In this document: positions 11,138 through 24,900 of the stretch, one piece after another
Position numbering within the stretch: the first letter of the stretch is position 1
Layout of the letters: the number at the start of each line of letters is the position of its first letter
Origin: Tubulanus polymorphus
Lineage: Eukaryota; Nemertea; Palaeonemertea; Tubulaniformes; Tubulanidae
DNA length: 64,000 nucleotides
NCBI RefSeq assembly: GCF_964204645.1
Contig: NC_134028.1
Span: 17,956,153-18,020,152, forward strand
Direction of reading: 5' to 3'
Notes under the pieces: generated by a model
What the model saw: the letters and a program-made list of their open reading frames with translations, nothing else
The model's database searches: none
What the model was told of the DNA's origin: nothing
Translations under genes and position numbers: made by a program

Positions 11138-12190
11138 TTCCAATTCCAAAATGGCGGCACTGATAGATTGTTTGTCGGGTCGCTCTACAAACTAGGACCA
11201 TTTTTAGTATAATTTTGGTCAGGCGAAGTGATTGAAAATGGATATAAAACGACCATTAACCGTTGTATGTTTCGGTAGGAGATTTTCAGAGGAGGATATA
11301 TTTAGTAAGCTTGGAGAAAACACAAAACATGTTCGAGCCATTCAGTTTTTGAAGAATGGTGAGTGTAGAATTGCTTTTAACAATTTGGAAGCTATAGAAA
11401 ACTTCATTACAAGTGGTATAAAGATCAGAGATCGTCAAATTAAAGCGTGCAAAATTGACGAATTGATTGATATAACGAACGTAACTATTAAAGACGCGCC
11501 GGTTGAGCTTTCGGATATGTTCATTATTAATCAGCTACAAAAGTATGGTTACGTAGTAACCGGTTCACTGCGAAGAGGCAAAATTAAAGACACCGAAATT
11601 TTAAACGGATCTATCTATGTGAAACTGTCAAACGTAAAAAAATATTATACCCGTGGAGAAGTTTGGAAGATTTGAAGTAAGACTTTTTTGCGACAATAAT
11701 AAAACACAGTGCAAACATTGCGGGGACACTGATCACCCGTACTTCAGATGTTTACTGAAAGCTAGAATACTTTATTTCAAGTGTAAATCAGCTGATCATA
11801 TGGCTAATGATTGTCCGTACGACATAATTTGTTATCATTGTCGTGAAGACGGTCACAAAAAATCTGAATGCCCTAAGAGACTCCAACTGCAGGCGCCTTA
11901 TATTCACTGACTTGCCCAGTAGTATTCATGTTGACAGTTTGCCAGGCGCAACCGCTCATGGTATTGATCAACAATTATTCAAGCTAAACCCGAAATTAGA
12001 CAGTAACCTAGTAAAACGCGTTATTTGTCATCTAGGAACAAATTACATTTCTTTAAACAAGGACGATAATGATCAAACTATTCTCGACTTATCCAAAGCT
12101 ACAAATATACTACTTACTAGATTTTTAAATTGTGAAATTCATGTATCCAGGAAGAAAGACACTCTAAATATTTGGATGGATATATGAAAG
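11138..12190 (+). mobile_element. LINE remnant A: ORF1 with zinc knuckles and GDSL-type esterase start
   Basis: ORF1 begins near 11238. An N-terminal nucleic-acid-binding-like region (11238-11670) is followed, after a frameshift near 11660, by CCHC-type knuckles: CKHCGDTDHPYFRC, a damaged second one (FKCKSADHMANDC) and CYHCREDGHKKSEC. After another shift near 11880 comes an esterase-like segment with the block-III motif HLGTNYIS, where the usual D is Y. It ends abruptly near 12187. Zinc knuckles plus an SGNH/GDSL esterase in ORF1 occur in several non-LTR groups such as CR1/L2-like elements. Two frameshifts and the lost Asp show it is dead. Confidence 0.75.
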
Positions 12191-12359
12191 CTGTGGGTAC
12201 TGGAGTGTTTAATGGGTAGTGTAGTGTGATCTGTGTGCATTTGTGGCCAGCACACAGATCACATTGTTCAATGGGGTTTGGTCCAGGACTCGCGAGATTT
12301 TCAACAACACGGAAGTAACGTGTAATAAATGATGACTTGAATTGCATGACTACAAGTTG

Positions 12360-13445
12360 TTGACGCGCCAATTGAAATGGATGATAGAACGATCGTAGCA
12401 TTTATATCAAAGTTTGGAGATTACGCGTCAGGTTCAATAAAAAAGGACTGATAAAAGGGACATCTATTTTCACCGGTACCAGGTACTTGCAACTTCACAA
12501 TATCAAGCAGCCATTACTAAATTTCACAAAGATTGGGAATTTTCCTGTGAGATTATATTGCGACACAATGTGCCTACTCTGCTTGAGTAGCGATCACAAA
12601 TCGTTCAATTGTCCGAGTAAAGTGAGCGATCACAGATTATGCCACGAATGCAAGTCTCCAGACCATGTGAAACGTGATTGTCCTCTGCTGAACGAAAATG
12701 AAACCGATGACGATCACTCCGACGAGTCGAACTCGAATCCCCCAGTCGCAGGGGTTGCGCCCACAGATCCAGGCACGAATCCCGTAACAGATCCTAACAA
12801 TGTATTAGTTATAGGGGACTCCAATATGCGTATTTCCTCTTTACTAATGGCACTGTCGTTTATCAAGCTGGGGCCACAGCAAAAAATATTGATTACTTAC
12901 TCGAGAAAACGAAATCGGAGTTCATGGACCCTCAATCAGTGACCGACGTGTTGTGGTCCACCTAGGAACTAACGACATCAATCGATATAAATCCGATAGT
13001 GAAACGATTTAAGTGAACATAACTTTGGCCCCAGCCAAAGTCAACGAAAATTTTCGTAATGCCAAATTAAGTTGCTCGAGCATTATTCCGAAGAAAGGAA
13101 CGACTAATTCGACAAAAGATTTCAACACATCAGCCAGCCTAATGAACACTTATATAGATCGATTCTGTTCAAAGAACAATATATCATTTATAAAACAATG
13201 ACGCCATATTGAAACCTTCGGGAGTCATCAGGGACCGTTATCACAACATCAGTGATAAGAATGGAATCCATCTAAATGATGTTGGGAAAAGAGCCCTCGT
13301 CGAACACTTTGAAGCTACGCTATACAACCAACAATCCGAGGTAATCACCACGCCTGCTACAAACAAACGCAAAAAACGATCCCTGACTCAAACTCCGCCG
13401 AGTGCCGAGAAACTATCGAAAAAAACTAATGTTTCTGCATGAAAA
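12360..13445 (+). mobile_element. LINE remnant B: second ORF1 with knuckles and esterase
   Basis: From 12368 the reading resumes with a diverged version of remnant A (VDAPIEMDD against KDAPVELSD). It has knuckles CLLCLSSDHKSFNC and CHECKSPDHVKRDC, an acidic linker, and then a more complete esterase: IGDSNMR near 12820 (block I), HLGTNDINR near 12960 (block III) and DKNGIHLNDVGK near 13255 (block V with Asp and His). Several frame changes (near 12940, 13010 and 13200) and stops break it. It is a related but different family member placed in tandem after A. Confidence 0.75.
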
Positions 13446-13452
13446 AATGTAA

Positions 13453-14380
13453 ATGTTAAATATGAATGGACTAGAACGAATTACTACTATACTAAACGAC
13501 GAAAACTTTTGTTTAAATGACATGTCAGATGAATTGCTACGATCAAATAATTGTCCATATGCAGATATTGATAATATCAATTGTCTCGACACTTACAAGA
13601 ATGGACTGAATATTCTACAATTCAATATACGTGGTATAGCAAATAAAATCGATCAACTTAGAAATTTAAAAGCAAATTGTAAATCACAAAATTGTGAGAT
13701 ACATATTATTTTTTTATATGAAAGTTTAATTACTGACAGAAACAAGTGTAAATGTCGCATCCCAGTTTTAGCCTAATTGAACAACATCTCAAGGTCAAAC
13801 TGGTGGAGGTGTAGCCATCTTTATAAAAAATGAGCTGTCATTTATAGAAAGAAATGATCTAAATATTACATATATATATAAATACAAGGGCAGTTTGAAT
13901 CAATATTCATTGAATATAATAACATGATTATTGGGGACATATACCGAATACAGGGTACTAATGAAACGCAATTCATTAATGATTACAATAACATAATCAC
14001 TAAAGCAAAAAATGAAAATAAGACAATAATTATTGGTACCGACCAAAACCTTGATCTAATCAAAATAGAAAGTCATGCCTACGGCAAAATTCTTGGATAA
14101 TAATCTAGTTAACGGATTATATCCGGCTATTATTCGCCCTACACAGGTCACCAAAAGTACAGCGACACTCATTGACAATATTTATATTGATACTAATATA
14201 AAAGGACAGGTTTACTCCTGTATCATCATATCAGATATTTCATTTTCAATGTCCGATTGCTTTAATTTCACTCAATGTACCTTAGATCGGATAATATATC
14301 CTCTTTACAAATCCAACCCCAGATACACACAGCCGTTAGGGTTTTTTCTTAATTCCTCATTTGCCATTATATGTTAGTTA
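13453..14380 (+). mobile_element. LINE remnant B: ORF2 endonuclease part, truncated
   Basis: Starts eleven bases after the ORF1 stop. LNILQFNIRGIANKIDQLRN at residues about 51-70 is the start of an APE-type endonuclease. After frameshifts, IIGDIYRIQGTNE (about 13930), IIIGTDQNLDL (about 14030) and ATLIDNIYID (about 14170) are later endonuclease motifs. No reverse transcriptase follows. The element ends near 14380, so it is a 5' fragment, the opposite of the usual 5' truncation. Confidence 0.75.
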
Positions 14381-15950
14381 TGTATAGACGATCAAATTAT
14401 TGCGGAGAGGCGAAAACTATAAACTACTCCCTGTCGTCATGTTAAAAAATCAAGATCTAGTGAAGTACAGATTTTGATTTTCAACACAGATTTTATTTCG
14501 GGGACGAAAACATTTCAAATGGCTTTTATGTCCGACATTGCCATCCGTCATTGGGTTCGAATTCCATTGATGGGCAATGAGGATTACCTTCGACTGTGGC
14601 AATCGGGGGTTCCACTTGTGGCAAGCACGGTCCCACCAGGTTCGCTAGTGTGAATTCAGACAACAACTCCCGAATTTCTTCTCATATTCAATTAAAATCC
14701 ATTATTTCTCATATTCTTTTAATGGTGATTAGTAAAATTCTCCCTACATATGAACATAGAGATCATCTGAGTTTATTAAGAGGAATGATTTGAAAATCTA
14801 GTTAATTAAAAATGAACTAAATTTTGACATGGCTCTCGCACTGATACGCATGCCATCTAGTTGGATAGCTGGTGGCAAGGAGACTTGTTGATTGATTTTC
14901 AGTTCAGTCACTAGATTGCATGCAGAGAAATCAATTTTAACAATTATCCAATTTGACTATAAAATTTTATTTTTTATGCAGCTATTGTTTATGTCTTTAA
15001 GTAATATGATTTTTCCTCTCAAGTAAACAAGTTCCTTTCATTCCATGTTAGATCACATGGATTCATCATCGTTATCGTTTACGTCTAGCGAAAGATATGA
15101 TCTGCGCGTGCGGCCGGTCTCTTCTGAGAAATAAATTCTCTACTTTTCGACGTAATAACCTTGACTGGTTCCCGCGTGATCCGGCAGCCAACTTCAACAC
15201 TTTGTTTACCGATATCTCGGAATTTCAAGCGATTTTTGAGCCAGCTTGCTCTTCTAAATATATTGATGAAAAAACATCCAAGTTTATTGGCTTCAATATC
15301 TGATATCAAAACACCCCGGTTGATGGTACCCCAGAAGAGAGCAGACAATCCGCTACCCCTATTTCATAGAAACCCAAGGCGCTGTTTGAAATCGGTTCGC
15401 ACAAACCGTTTCGATTTGTAGGATTCGTTTTTATTCATACCGGTTTACCAACCCGTTTTCACAAACCGGCGTTTTTGTTCTTTATAGTGAACCACGGATA
15501 CGTCGTTGGATTTAGCGTAGATTCGCTATTATCGTATCATTTCTTTAGTCCCGATATTTCCCTTCAATTAAGCCTTTAAAAACAACGACAAAAACGTATT
15601 TTTGATAACTTAGATCACCTCTATCGTACAAATAATTTGGTCCCAATAAGCCAAATCAACTTTATTTTCCTCAAATACAATGTATCGGGAAAACGACCGC
15701 CCCATGAAGGAGCTAAGATCTTTATTACGTTTTAATAATTCTTCTCTGCTGCCACTTATCAGGAATATTTAAAACCACTTGGTGAGACAAACAGTATCAT
15801 GAATAAAAATAGAAATAAAAAAAGTTATTCGTTTCCACTTGATGAAATAATGTATGCCCAATCAAATAACTGATGAAAAATTTCATGATTGTATTCTATA
15901 ATTCTAATTATATTCTATGTTAGAAAAGATAATACTTATATAATTCATGT
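14381..15950. other. No supported gene
   Basis: Contains open stretches on both strands around 15085-15420 without recognisable motifs, and GGTTCGCACAAACCG and similar words near 15390-15470. Nothing firm can be assigned. Confidence 0.4.
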
Positions 15951-15951
15951 A

Positions 15952-16500
15952 TTAAATATTGCTAAACTTCATAAAGCATTCTTTACCACATGGATATTCC
16001 TTTGTAAAAACAGACATTACAGGATTTACATCTGATATAACCTTAAATTGGTTAATTTTCTTTAGTTGAAGAATGTATCGCACAGTCCATTGGGTTGGGA
16101 TGTATTTCTGTGTAAAATCTGAGCTCTGGAGGCTCTTGCGATGTGTATTACGTGTAACATTGGACGCGTTTTGTAGGTGGAGATCTGTGTCATCCCCTTG
16201 TCTTACAAACACTGACACTACGATCTCTGCCCAGTGCGTATGCTCTATGGCGGCATTTGATACAACAGTGAAATAATAGCACTGAACCTTTGAGATCATC
16301 CGTTGGTGGTTTTTAGGCGCTGGTGGGTTGGGCGTGTTTTTTCTATTGATGAAATTGAACCGAACCCTCTGATTACCGTCTTTGAGAAGTTCTCCGGAGT
16401 AAGAGATATCCTTGGATAATGATCGATGGGGTTTCATCCATCGACGTTTAAGCTGACACACGCATTACTCGAGTCATGGCTTTTTCAGAGGGGGCCATTT
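15952..16500 (-). other. Unrecognised open reading frame, possibly a pseudogene
   Basis: A 169-codon open frame on the minus strand is much longer than the chance frames around it. It opens on a GTG at 16461, not an ATG. A good start context (AAAATGGCCCCC at about 16503) opens a different frame that ends after 16 codons, close to where the long frame begins, as if one frameshift separated them. The product is basic and has no motif that I recognise. There is no obvious splice structure. It could be a decayed processed gene, a transposon ORF, or chance. Confidence 0.25.
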
Positions 16501-17079
16501 TAAATGCGAGACAGTTCCGGATCAGTCTTTGGTAGTGTACGTATGAAGCAGTCGAGTGTTAGTGACAACGGCTAAGAGATATGTCAGAAGGTAGAGAGAT
16601 GATACAAGGGTTGATGATACAACGGCACCTTGCCGTTGAAAAAAAATCCCAACCAACTACATGTACATTCCAAAAGGGTATTGGCTCGGTGATCTCAGAT
16701 CCCGACTTTGTGTGTTGTTCCCCCATCCACCATAATACTGCGGAGCTGAGAACACTGTTTAAGGACAGCTTCTCATTGCTTTGCCATGTAAAAAGATTTT
16801 GCGCATTGTCAGAAATGTCAGATTAAGCGCACCGCGTGGTCAAAACTGGAACTAGTAGTTGCAGGACACATCAAAATCAATATTTTTGGTGAAATACCGG
16901 GGCCATGTTCTTAATGTACCACCATAACTCATTACTATTACTAAGGTTCTGCTGAAGAAACATTTGTGGCAATATAATTTGATGGTATTTGGCTGCACTT
17001 TTTCTACATCGTGAAGCCAACTTCATCGTACACGAATCTCACATCTGACCATGGTTATTATTATCCAATGTATCGAGCT

Positions 17080-17250
17080 GAGCTCTGGAGCACCATCCAA
17101 TTCCGACGCCGACGGTGGACCCAGGATTTCAGGGAGGGGTGCACAAATTAGGAAAGGGGTCTGGGGCCCTCTAGAAAATGGCAAGGACTTTAAGGAGGGT
17201 GCACGTGCCCCCTGTGGACGAACGGAAAAGTCCCAGGTGGGCTAAAAATG
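17080..17250 (+). repeat. Copy of the dispersed 3' tail module
   Basis: Ends in GTGGACGAACGGAAAAGTCC and GGTGGGCTAAAAATG. This matches the tails at about 29310-29390 and 44360-44420 (AACGGA, then GTGGGCTAAAA). The 5' part has a GGACCCAGGATTTCAGGGAG patch. Confidence 0.55.
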
Positions 17251-17479
17251 AAACGATAGGATTCTCTGGATAAAAGTTGGGAAAAACCTCAAAATTAGGG
17301 AAGTTGAAAATAAAAGCCTATTTAGGACCAGATCAGTAATAAAAGCACCCTGCATATCTTAGTAGTGGATCACCGTGATCAGGAATAAGCAAGAGTCAAT
17401 AACCTTTGCGTCCCTAACTGTAACAAATCAAATCATATATGGCTAAGGTAAGATATTTTATTCAGTCTTAAAATATTGA

Positions 17480-17525
17480 ATAAATAAATAAATAAATACA
17501 TATATATATATACATACATATACAT
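17480..17525 (+). repeat. (AAAT)n and (TA)n/(CATA)n microsatellite
   Basis: AATAAATAAATAAATAAATA is followed by TATATATATA and CATACATATAC. The remaining sequence from 17250 to 18798 is AT-rich and holds no supported gene. Part of it is probably the 3' UTR of the cadherin gene on the minus strand. Confidence 0.8.
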
Positions 17526-18798
17526 TAAAAACAGGCCAATAAGGTCCTGACAACACATTACAAAGCATAATCATAAGTTCATAATAAATTTATATGATTC
17601 TGTAAAATGGTTCTGAAACTTAGATCATAGCACTTTTTAAAGGTATAAAATATTTTGAATACCATTTGTTTAACAAGAAAACTAACATGAAAGTTTATTG
17701 ATACCTTGAAAAATAAAATAATGATATATGTTTAATTACAAAATTCATTGTGTAAGTTATTTAGAAGTAGCAATTTATTGTCGACGTGCACTCATTATTA
17801 TGGTAACGGTTTTTAAGGAGTCAATAATGAAAATGTATTAACAATGATTTCAAATGTATGCACCGAAGATATTAAAATCACCGTACCGTATTGCACTAAA
17901 GCACATTTTTTTTCTATTAGAGTTTATACAAGGATTTATCTATTCAAACATCATGTTGTCAATTCATCTGCACAAGTGTTAGAGATTTGTAAATCAGTAG
18001 ACTCAAATTAAGTTATTTGATAACAAAACGATGTCTACACCATGGAAAATTTAAAAAGGTTTCAAGCATGAGTTTCTTGATTCCGTAAAACCGTTACAAT
18101 GATGTTTTTATACATTGCAAACTACTATGTTTTTATACACTGATAAATACTATGTTTTATTCAACTATTAAGTTAGCTTCCTTATTGATTTATGTGGTCG
18201 GCAATTTGATTTTGGCTAGCCGATTCCTTATATCCATTAACATGACATAAGTATGTAGGGCTAAAACAGCTATTTACTGGCTTATCCGTTAGTGTTGATA
18301 TATGTAGGATAAAATTCAAATAGAATTTTATCAATTGTACAAGTGATGGATGTTACATTGAATTATATAGCATACTCCCGAGGCTTGCCTGTAATTGGTA
18401 ACCTAGCGGATTGTCATGACCCGTTGCAGAGATTCAAGTCACATGGCTGAGCTACATCCACCTTGAAGATCAGGGATAGCTGATTTGTCAAAATGATCTT
18501 ATTCATCACACATGCTATATACACAAGAAAATCTTGAGATCACAAAAAATGCGCCTCAAAATTAGATAAGATATTGGAATTTAATGAAATTCTAATTATG
18601 TGCTCAAAACATTTTTGAAAGGCAGATTTTTGAGGGTTAGAAATTTTGAGGGTCTTCCAGAAGAACCTTTTAACTGCTCCTGCAAAGGGTAAGAAAAGTT
18701 TGAAACACAACCTTGGTATGAATGGTATTCAACAAATGTCATTGAACGAGTCTATCAACAAGCAAAGAAGTTGAAAGTTTAATGGTCGAGTTATCCGA

Positions 18799-18939
18799 TT
18801 AATTCAAAGAAGTGACTATCCTATATTCTGTTTCATCGTAGTCACCAGCTGGAGGTGGGAATGACTGCACCACAGCTACTGGAGCAGAATCAGGCTCAAA
18901 AGCTGAATTAGTGTAGCCCACTGTAATTACTTTTTGTTG
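18799..18939 (-). CDS. Cadherin gene, C-terminal exon with stop
   Basis: Acceptor TTTATTTCAG, then 46 codons in phase 0 and TAA at 18799-18801. The product is a proline- and tyrosine-containing tail (VQSFPPPAGDYDETEYRIVT) ending TSLN. Membership of the cadherin gene is inferred from strand, position downstream of the tail exon and tail-like composition. The phase does not join directly to exon 33980-34048 (phase 2 out), so at least one exon lies between. A possible AATAAA on the minus strand is at 18156-18161. It could instead be the last exon of another minus-strand gene. Confidence 0.65.
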   Translation of the reverse strand, partial: QQKVITVGYTNSAFEPDSAPVAVVQSFPPPAGDYDETEYRIVTSLN

Positions 18940-21900
18940 CTGAAATAAATTATAATAATAATTATTATTATATTATAATCAATCAATGCTGATGATAGCA
19001 ACATTTGCCTTACAAGTGTTGTGACAAAAAGTTAAAATCAATCAGAAGCTGTTAAGTTCTTCAGTATCTAGGACCGTACAAAACTAAAACCAGTCCGGTT
19101 ACTTTCCAAGATTTATTCGTGGCAGTGGCGGATCCACACTGTGCACCCCCTTTTTCAGCTGACCAAATATTTCAAAAACATAGTCAAAATCAATTTCACA
19201 TAAAGATACATGCTCCACTATATGACAATAAATTTGTCGGTACAATATTTTGATTTTTCAAGTGGTCTGAATGCACCAGGAAGCATCTGTTAAATCAAAT
19301 GTTTCTGCCAGAGACCCCAGTATGCACCATCCTGCACCCCCAACCGCACCATCATAGTTCTTAATTGGTCCATATTGCGGACTCCTTTCTATAATTCTTG
19401 GATCCACCCTTGCATGAGGCTGTATTGGTGTTGAAAGTTTCCCATCAGTATATTTTTCGTCAAAGTAAAGTTAATACAGTCTACCAAGTCCGCTCTGAGC
19501 AAGTGACTTACATAGATCATCGGAGAGAAGTTTAAACAAGAGCCCCAAGGGGCACTATGGTCAGCCTATAGCTTTTCATAAAATGGCAAATGATGCATTC
19601 TTTGAATATATGCTCAGTTGGACAGTCAAAGGGCCTTAGCTCTGGAAATCATGTCATTTAAATTCGCTCCATTTGTATAGTAATAGGCTCAGCCTACGGC
19701 TGACCTAAAATGTGTACAGGCGTGCAGTAAAAAGAGGTCCACTCCCTGGCAAGAGCCGTTGACTACTGCATAACATACTAGTTAATAGTGAACACACATT
19801 TATGAAGCAACATTGCTGATGTGAATGTTTCAATGTGCAGCAATCTCATCGCTACAGTGCAGTTAAAGCTAAACCACTGTCGATGATCCTCATTGATGAC
19901 AGGGTCTAACATGGTTTCAGTGCCTTAATTTAAGTACATCCTATCGGCCACTGGATGCCTGTAACCATACCATATAATGTGATCAAAAAGTTATCAATTA
20001 TTCATTATGTTGTATGCTGTTATATGAAAATGAATATTATCATCATCATAGAACGAGAGCTCCAAAAATCGAAGTGATAAAATTTTTTTGTGTTATCAAG
20101 TCAAATCGAATAGCTTAAAAGCTGTGATCACTGCATTGAAATTTTCATGTTTCCACTTTTGGTGAAATCCCATCAAATTTTGCAATTTTATTCACATGCA
20201 TATCGGAAATCAGGTTGACAACAATAATATGGACTTAGCTAATGCGATAGGCCATAAAAATATGGATCATGTAAAAATATGAGTATGGAATGAATGATGA
20301 CACCTGCAGAATAAGATTCCCACACTCTCCCCAATGGATTGGCAATAAGCTATTAGCAGTTCCAATTATATTGGTAATGGGTAACCATACCAATGTGACC
20401 GCTTTTAATGTGATGTACTAAAGCTATTCATCAATCTCACATCTCATGTGAATGAATAGTAGACACTGAGTAAAGGAACATTACCTGTAACTAAATTATA
20501 TGTGCATTAGTGATGAGCATTATATAATTCCCAAGCAATGACTTCATTTAAGAGCGATTAATAACATGTTGTCACTCAACACAGATACCTAAATTAGTCA
20601 CAAGGGCTTCACTCAAACTCATCTAATGAAAGTTTTATAACTCTATTTCTCCGGAGTTATGCCACTAAAATATCTGAACCTGGCTTCACTATACTTGTGC
20701 ATTAGTTATAATTGTATCTTGTGTTAGTAGATGAGTGCCCGTGAAATAACATAACACACATATCACAATTTCTAAAAGAGAAAGAATCACTCAACAATGC
20801 AGGACAAAAGTGCCATAACAAAATGGTGGACAGCAACTGTAAAATGGTTTATCATTTCCCTAGTTATGAGGCACAATAATGTTTCTGTCTCAACGAAACT
20901 ACCAGGATCGATTTGAAGAGAAATAATGAGTAGTTAAAACACCTACTTACACTTCATTTATTATTTACGAATAGTCTACAATTATATTGAATTTTTGTCG
21001 AATCAGGAATAAAATATTTCAATACTCTATGAAATTAAATGCATCGGATTAAACTACAGATATCAGGCAAAACAAATCAATAATTCAAAAGACAGATGCA
21101 ATTACACTGAAAATACACATAAGTAGGTGTAATACGGTTTCCAATCAGGCATAAGTCTTTGTCTCTATCAGTGTAATTACTTTTAAAGGATTAAATCATT
21201 ACTCCAAAAATAGTCTACTACTGCTATGATGCAAGTAAAAGCATTTAAAACACTTGAAGACTTAAATATACACCACCTATATCATTAATTGCAGTATCAA
21301 TCTTTAGACTGTAGTTAACCAATGTTTGTGATTCATGATTTTGTTCACACTTATCACTATTTCTGCAAGAACTTTTTAACAGATATCTCATTATCATACT
21401 TGAAAGCATGGCCCCCAATAAACCCCTGAAAATGGGCAAATGTCTTTCATGTTCCCCATGATACTTTGGTTTGAATGCCGTACTTGGATGTGTACAAATA
21501 TTGGTCAAAACCAGTTCTCAGTTCATAGAATATGACCTGGCTGTAGGAGTGCTAACTAGGGGCCAACACATACACTTGATACGTAGATCAATATGGGCTA
21601 CCAACTACAAACTACTGATATAGGTAGTTTTTGCAATATAATTTTGAGGAAAATGAAGATACAATTCTTTCACAGTACAATCCCCTGGTGCCAGTTTTAT
21701 GAACTGATAATGCAAGCTAATGAATTTTTTAGCCTAAAACAACTCTTAGGCGACAAACAAATCGGTCAATACTGATTATGATAAAGGACCAATGCTCCAG
21801 TGGCTCGCCAAACTGGTGTGAATTAAAAAATCTGTCATGTTTAGGCTACCGGTATGCAAAAATTCACTTTATTGAAAATTAAACAAGAACAAATATATCA

Positions 21901-24900
21901 AAAAGGAAGGTGTGAACTTTTAACGATCATTTGACGAGAATGACATGAGAATAAAATCTTTGAAAAATCGATTATGAAATTTTTGTCTAGACTAATGTTC
22001 ATAATTTTAATACATTCCGAGAGTGACGTAAAACAACTAAAACTATGAGTGACCTGTTAAGATACGGTACAAACTTGGTGAGAGCCTGGGTTTCATCGGA
22101 GAATTTTTATTTTCATACGGACCAATCGGGACAGAAGCTCCCAAGTTCCTCAAATTTGAGGCCAGTGCTGGTGCTGGTTAAGTTTATCGACTGACATGGT
22201 TTTTAATAATTTCACGATAGGATTGCTTTAACTAGGCATGCAAGCTTACATTTTCACTCAGACAAATCATTGTTACCCGTGATATACACCATAGCGCACA
22301 TTATCTATAACTGATACATACATACACACAGTGAACACGAGAGTATAAGGCGATATTGCCTACGCGACTGTACACGATTGTTTTCAACATGAACGCTCAT
22401 CACTGTGCTGCAGATTACAAACTAATACAAATAATCAGGCTCCAAAACGGATCCTAATGCGAACGTCAATAAAATGACTTCAATAAATGTTGATAAAATA
22501 AGTATTCCAGACGTGTGTATATCAGACTCATCTCTAAAAATTCAATGCTATCATCGATGAATCAGTCGTGTGGCAAACACAGATTTTGAAACCAAATTTT
22601 CGTCAGATATCTTGATGCAACATTACCTTATGGGATATCAAAACTAGATGAAGCATTGAACTCATCGCACACAATAAATCGTTATATCATATGCCTTGAG
22701 TATCAGTATTTCGCGCTAGAAATGATGAATATCAACCTTTTCAATTGTACCGCCATTTTGGTTAGTAAAATAACGCGCACCTGCTCGTCCACCTCATTCA
22801 ATGTTATGACATCATGATGCAGGTCAAAACGGTCAACACTGATCTAATATAACCAAGATTTTGAGAGGCCCATAAGTACCAAACAAAGCATCAGATCTTA
22901 GAGAGATAAAGTTCTTCCGACGCAAATAGCATTGAATTTTCACATGTGTAATTTTGGACAGTTAAAGATGCTGCATAAAAAACGTGCTCAAATAAATCAA
23001 ATCTTTTACACTTTTTGGTAAATTTCTCAAAAAGTATGAAACCTACGGCTTTCAACTTTGCGCACCATAAAGAATAACAAATGACGAAATATATTTTTGC
23101 TTAATCTGTTCAATTCGACCATTAGTAGTGAAATTACAGGCTACTGAAATTGCGTTTGAGTGTGCTAAAAATTGAGCGCAGCTATTAAGCATACGAATGA
23201 TTATTGATCGGCCAGGCTATTGACAATTAAAAGAATTAATAAATGTTAGAAATAGATAAATATCAAAGTCACAAGGTATAAGGGCAAGAATATCATCAAC
23301 GTATAGTAACCAAAGTGTTGCGGCCAAATGCTTCCCGCACTAGACTTCAAGATCTTGGTCGGTTTTCGTTAGAAAATAGTACGTCAAAACATTGTATACA
23401 TGGCATTGTTTTATTAGTTTCTTGTGTCGATGTTCCCTGTGCAGCTCTGTAATATTTTATAGTTGGAATAGAGGTCGAATGGTTTGGTAAGTGTCTCTTC
23501 CCTTTTATTATTGTAGAAACTACAACTGTTTGGTTTATTTAGCACGGTTGAATTAGTCTGTTTACATGTACTTAGTATCCTTAATTTTGTATTTTTTAGT
23601 AAATCGTTACTCAAGTGAATTCACTGGACGTAGCTTTAGAGATTAGTAAAATAAACGCATTTATGATAGACCCGAAACTATTCTTTGTATTCGCCGATAT
23701 AACATGGCTCACACACAAAGTTTAGGGGGAGTATCCGTGTAAATAGGTAGTAATTCAGTTTCAACGTGTTCGAGGAATAGGTTCGCTAGAATGGGACTAA
23801 GCAGGTTTCCATAGCCATGCCAGTTTGAAATATGAATTATTAAAACTGAAAATTTCTGGGTGGAAATTTCAATTAATTCAATAATACAATCATTAGGAAT
23901 GTCAAATTCAAAATCCAATGATGGAAGTTTACGTTTAAGAAAATGCAGGTTAGGCTAAGAGGAACATTAGTAAAAAGGTACCTTCTGATGTTCCTCTTAC
24001 GCCCTAATACCGTGTGACTTTGATATCGATCTATATCTTACATTTATTAATTCTTTTCATCCATTGGAATCCTTTCATTGGAAGTTGATGGGAAAATAAC
24101 CTTTCTAGATGTTTGTACTCACAATTGTTTGTCTTGTTTGAAATTCTCAGTTTATAGGAAACCTACCCACTCTGGATCATACCTGCATTATTTTTCCTTC
24201 ACTGCCTATAAACTTAGTGTTGCCCAAGGCTTATTTTTTCGTTCTTTTCGGATTTGTTACCCCCTTTTCTTGGATGATGAACTAACCCAGATCAAGACTT
24301 CTCTCAATAAATTAGCATAACCCGATGGCATTTTGAATAAAGCTCTCTTGAGAGCCCGTCGTTCCCATTTTTGTAATTCTCAAGGGACCCGCACGCGTAT
24401 ACAGCCTATTGTTGTACCTTTCGTTCCTTTTCTGGAAAAATCTGAAACCCCCTGCATCTCTTAAACAAACAACTCAATTTTACTTATAAAATAAAGTTTC
24501 TCGTTTTGGCTATATTTATTGTGGGATTTCTCGCATTTATTCAATTTAAGTATCATTAGCATTGATGGACATTATTAGTAAATTTTATAAACGTAGCTTG
24601 TAACTGCTTCAAAAACGCAATTAAAAACATCTCTCACCTTTAAGGAATCGATTTGAAGGGGATCGTCCAAAAGTGGATTTTTCCTGCAATGGAAAACAAT
24701 TTATTCATAATTCATCACAAATATTTACATACTTCCAAAACATGGCCAAAAAGGATCTGTTGGCAGCCCTTAAATTTTGAAAAATATTTGAGGAAAATTG
24801 CGACCTCTAGGCTGTTAACAACATTTTTCCTGCGGCCCCTGGAGGCGGATATATGAATCAAATTAAACCCATTAAACCCATCAATAGGGTTCTGCATGAA

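Noticed and set aside
19000-19055. Possible cadherin exon with acceptor AACTTAACAG and donor GTAAGG
   Set aside because: Short, no tail-like composition and no phase support; splice words of this kind occur often by chance in AT-rich introns.
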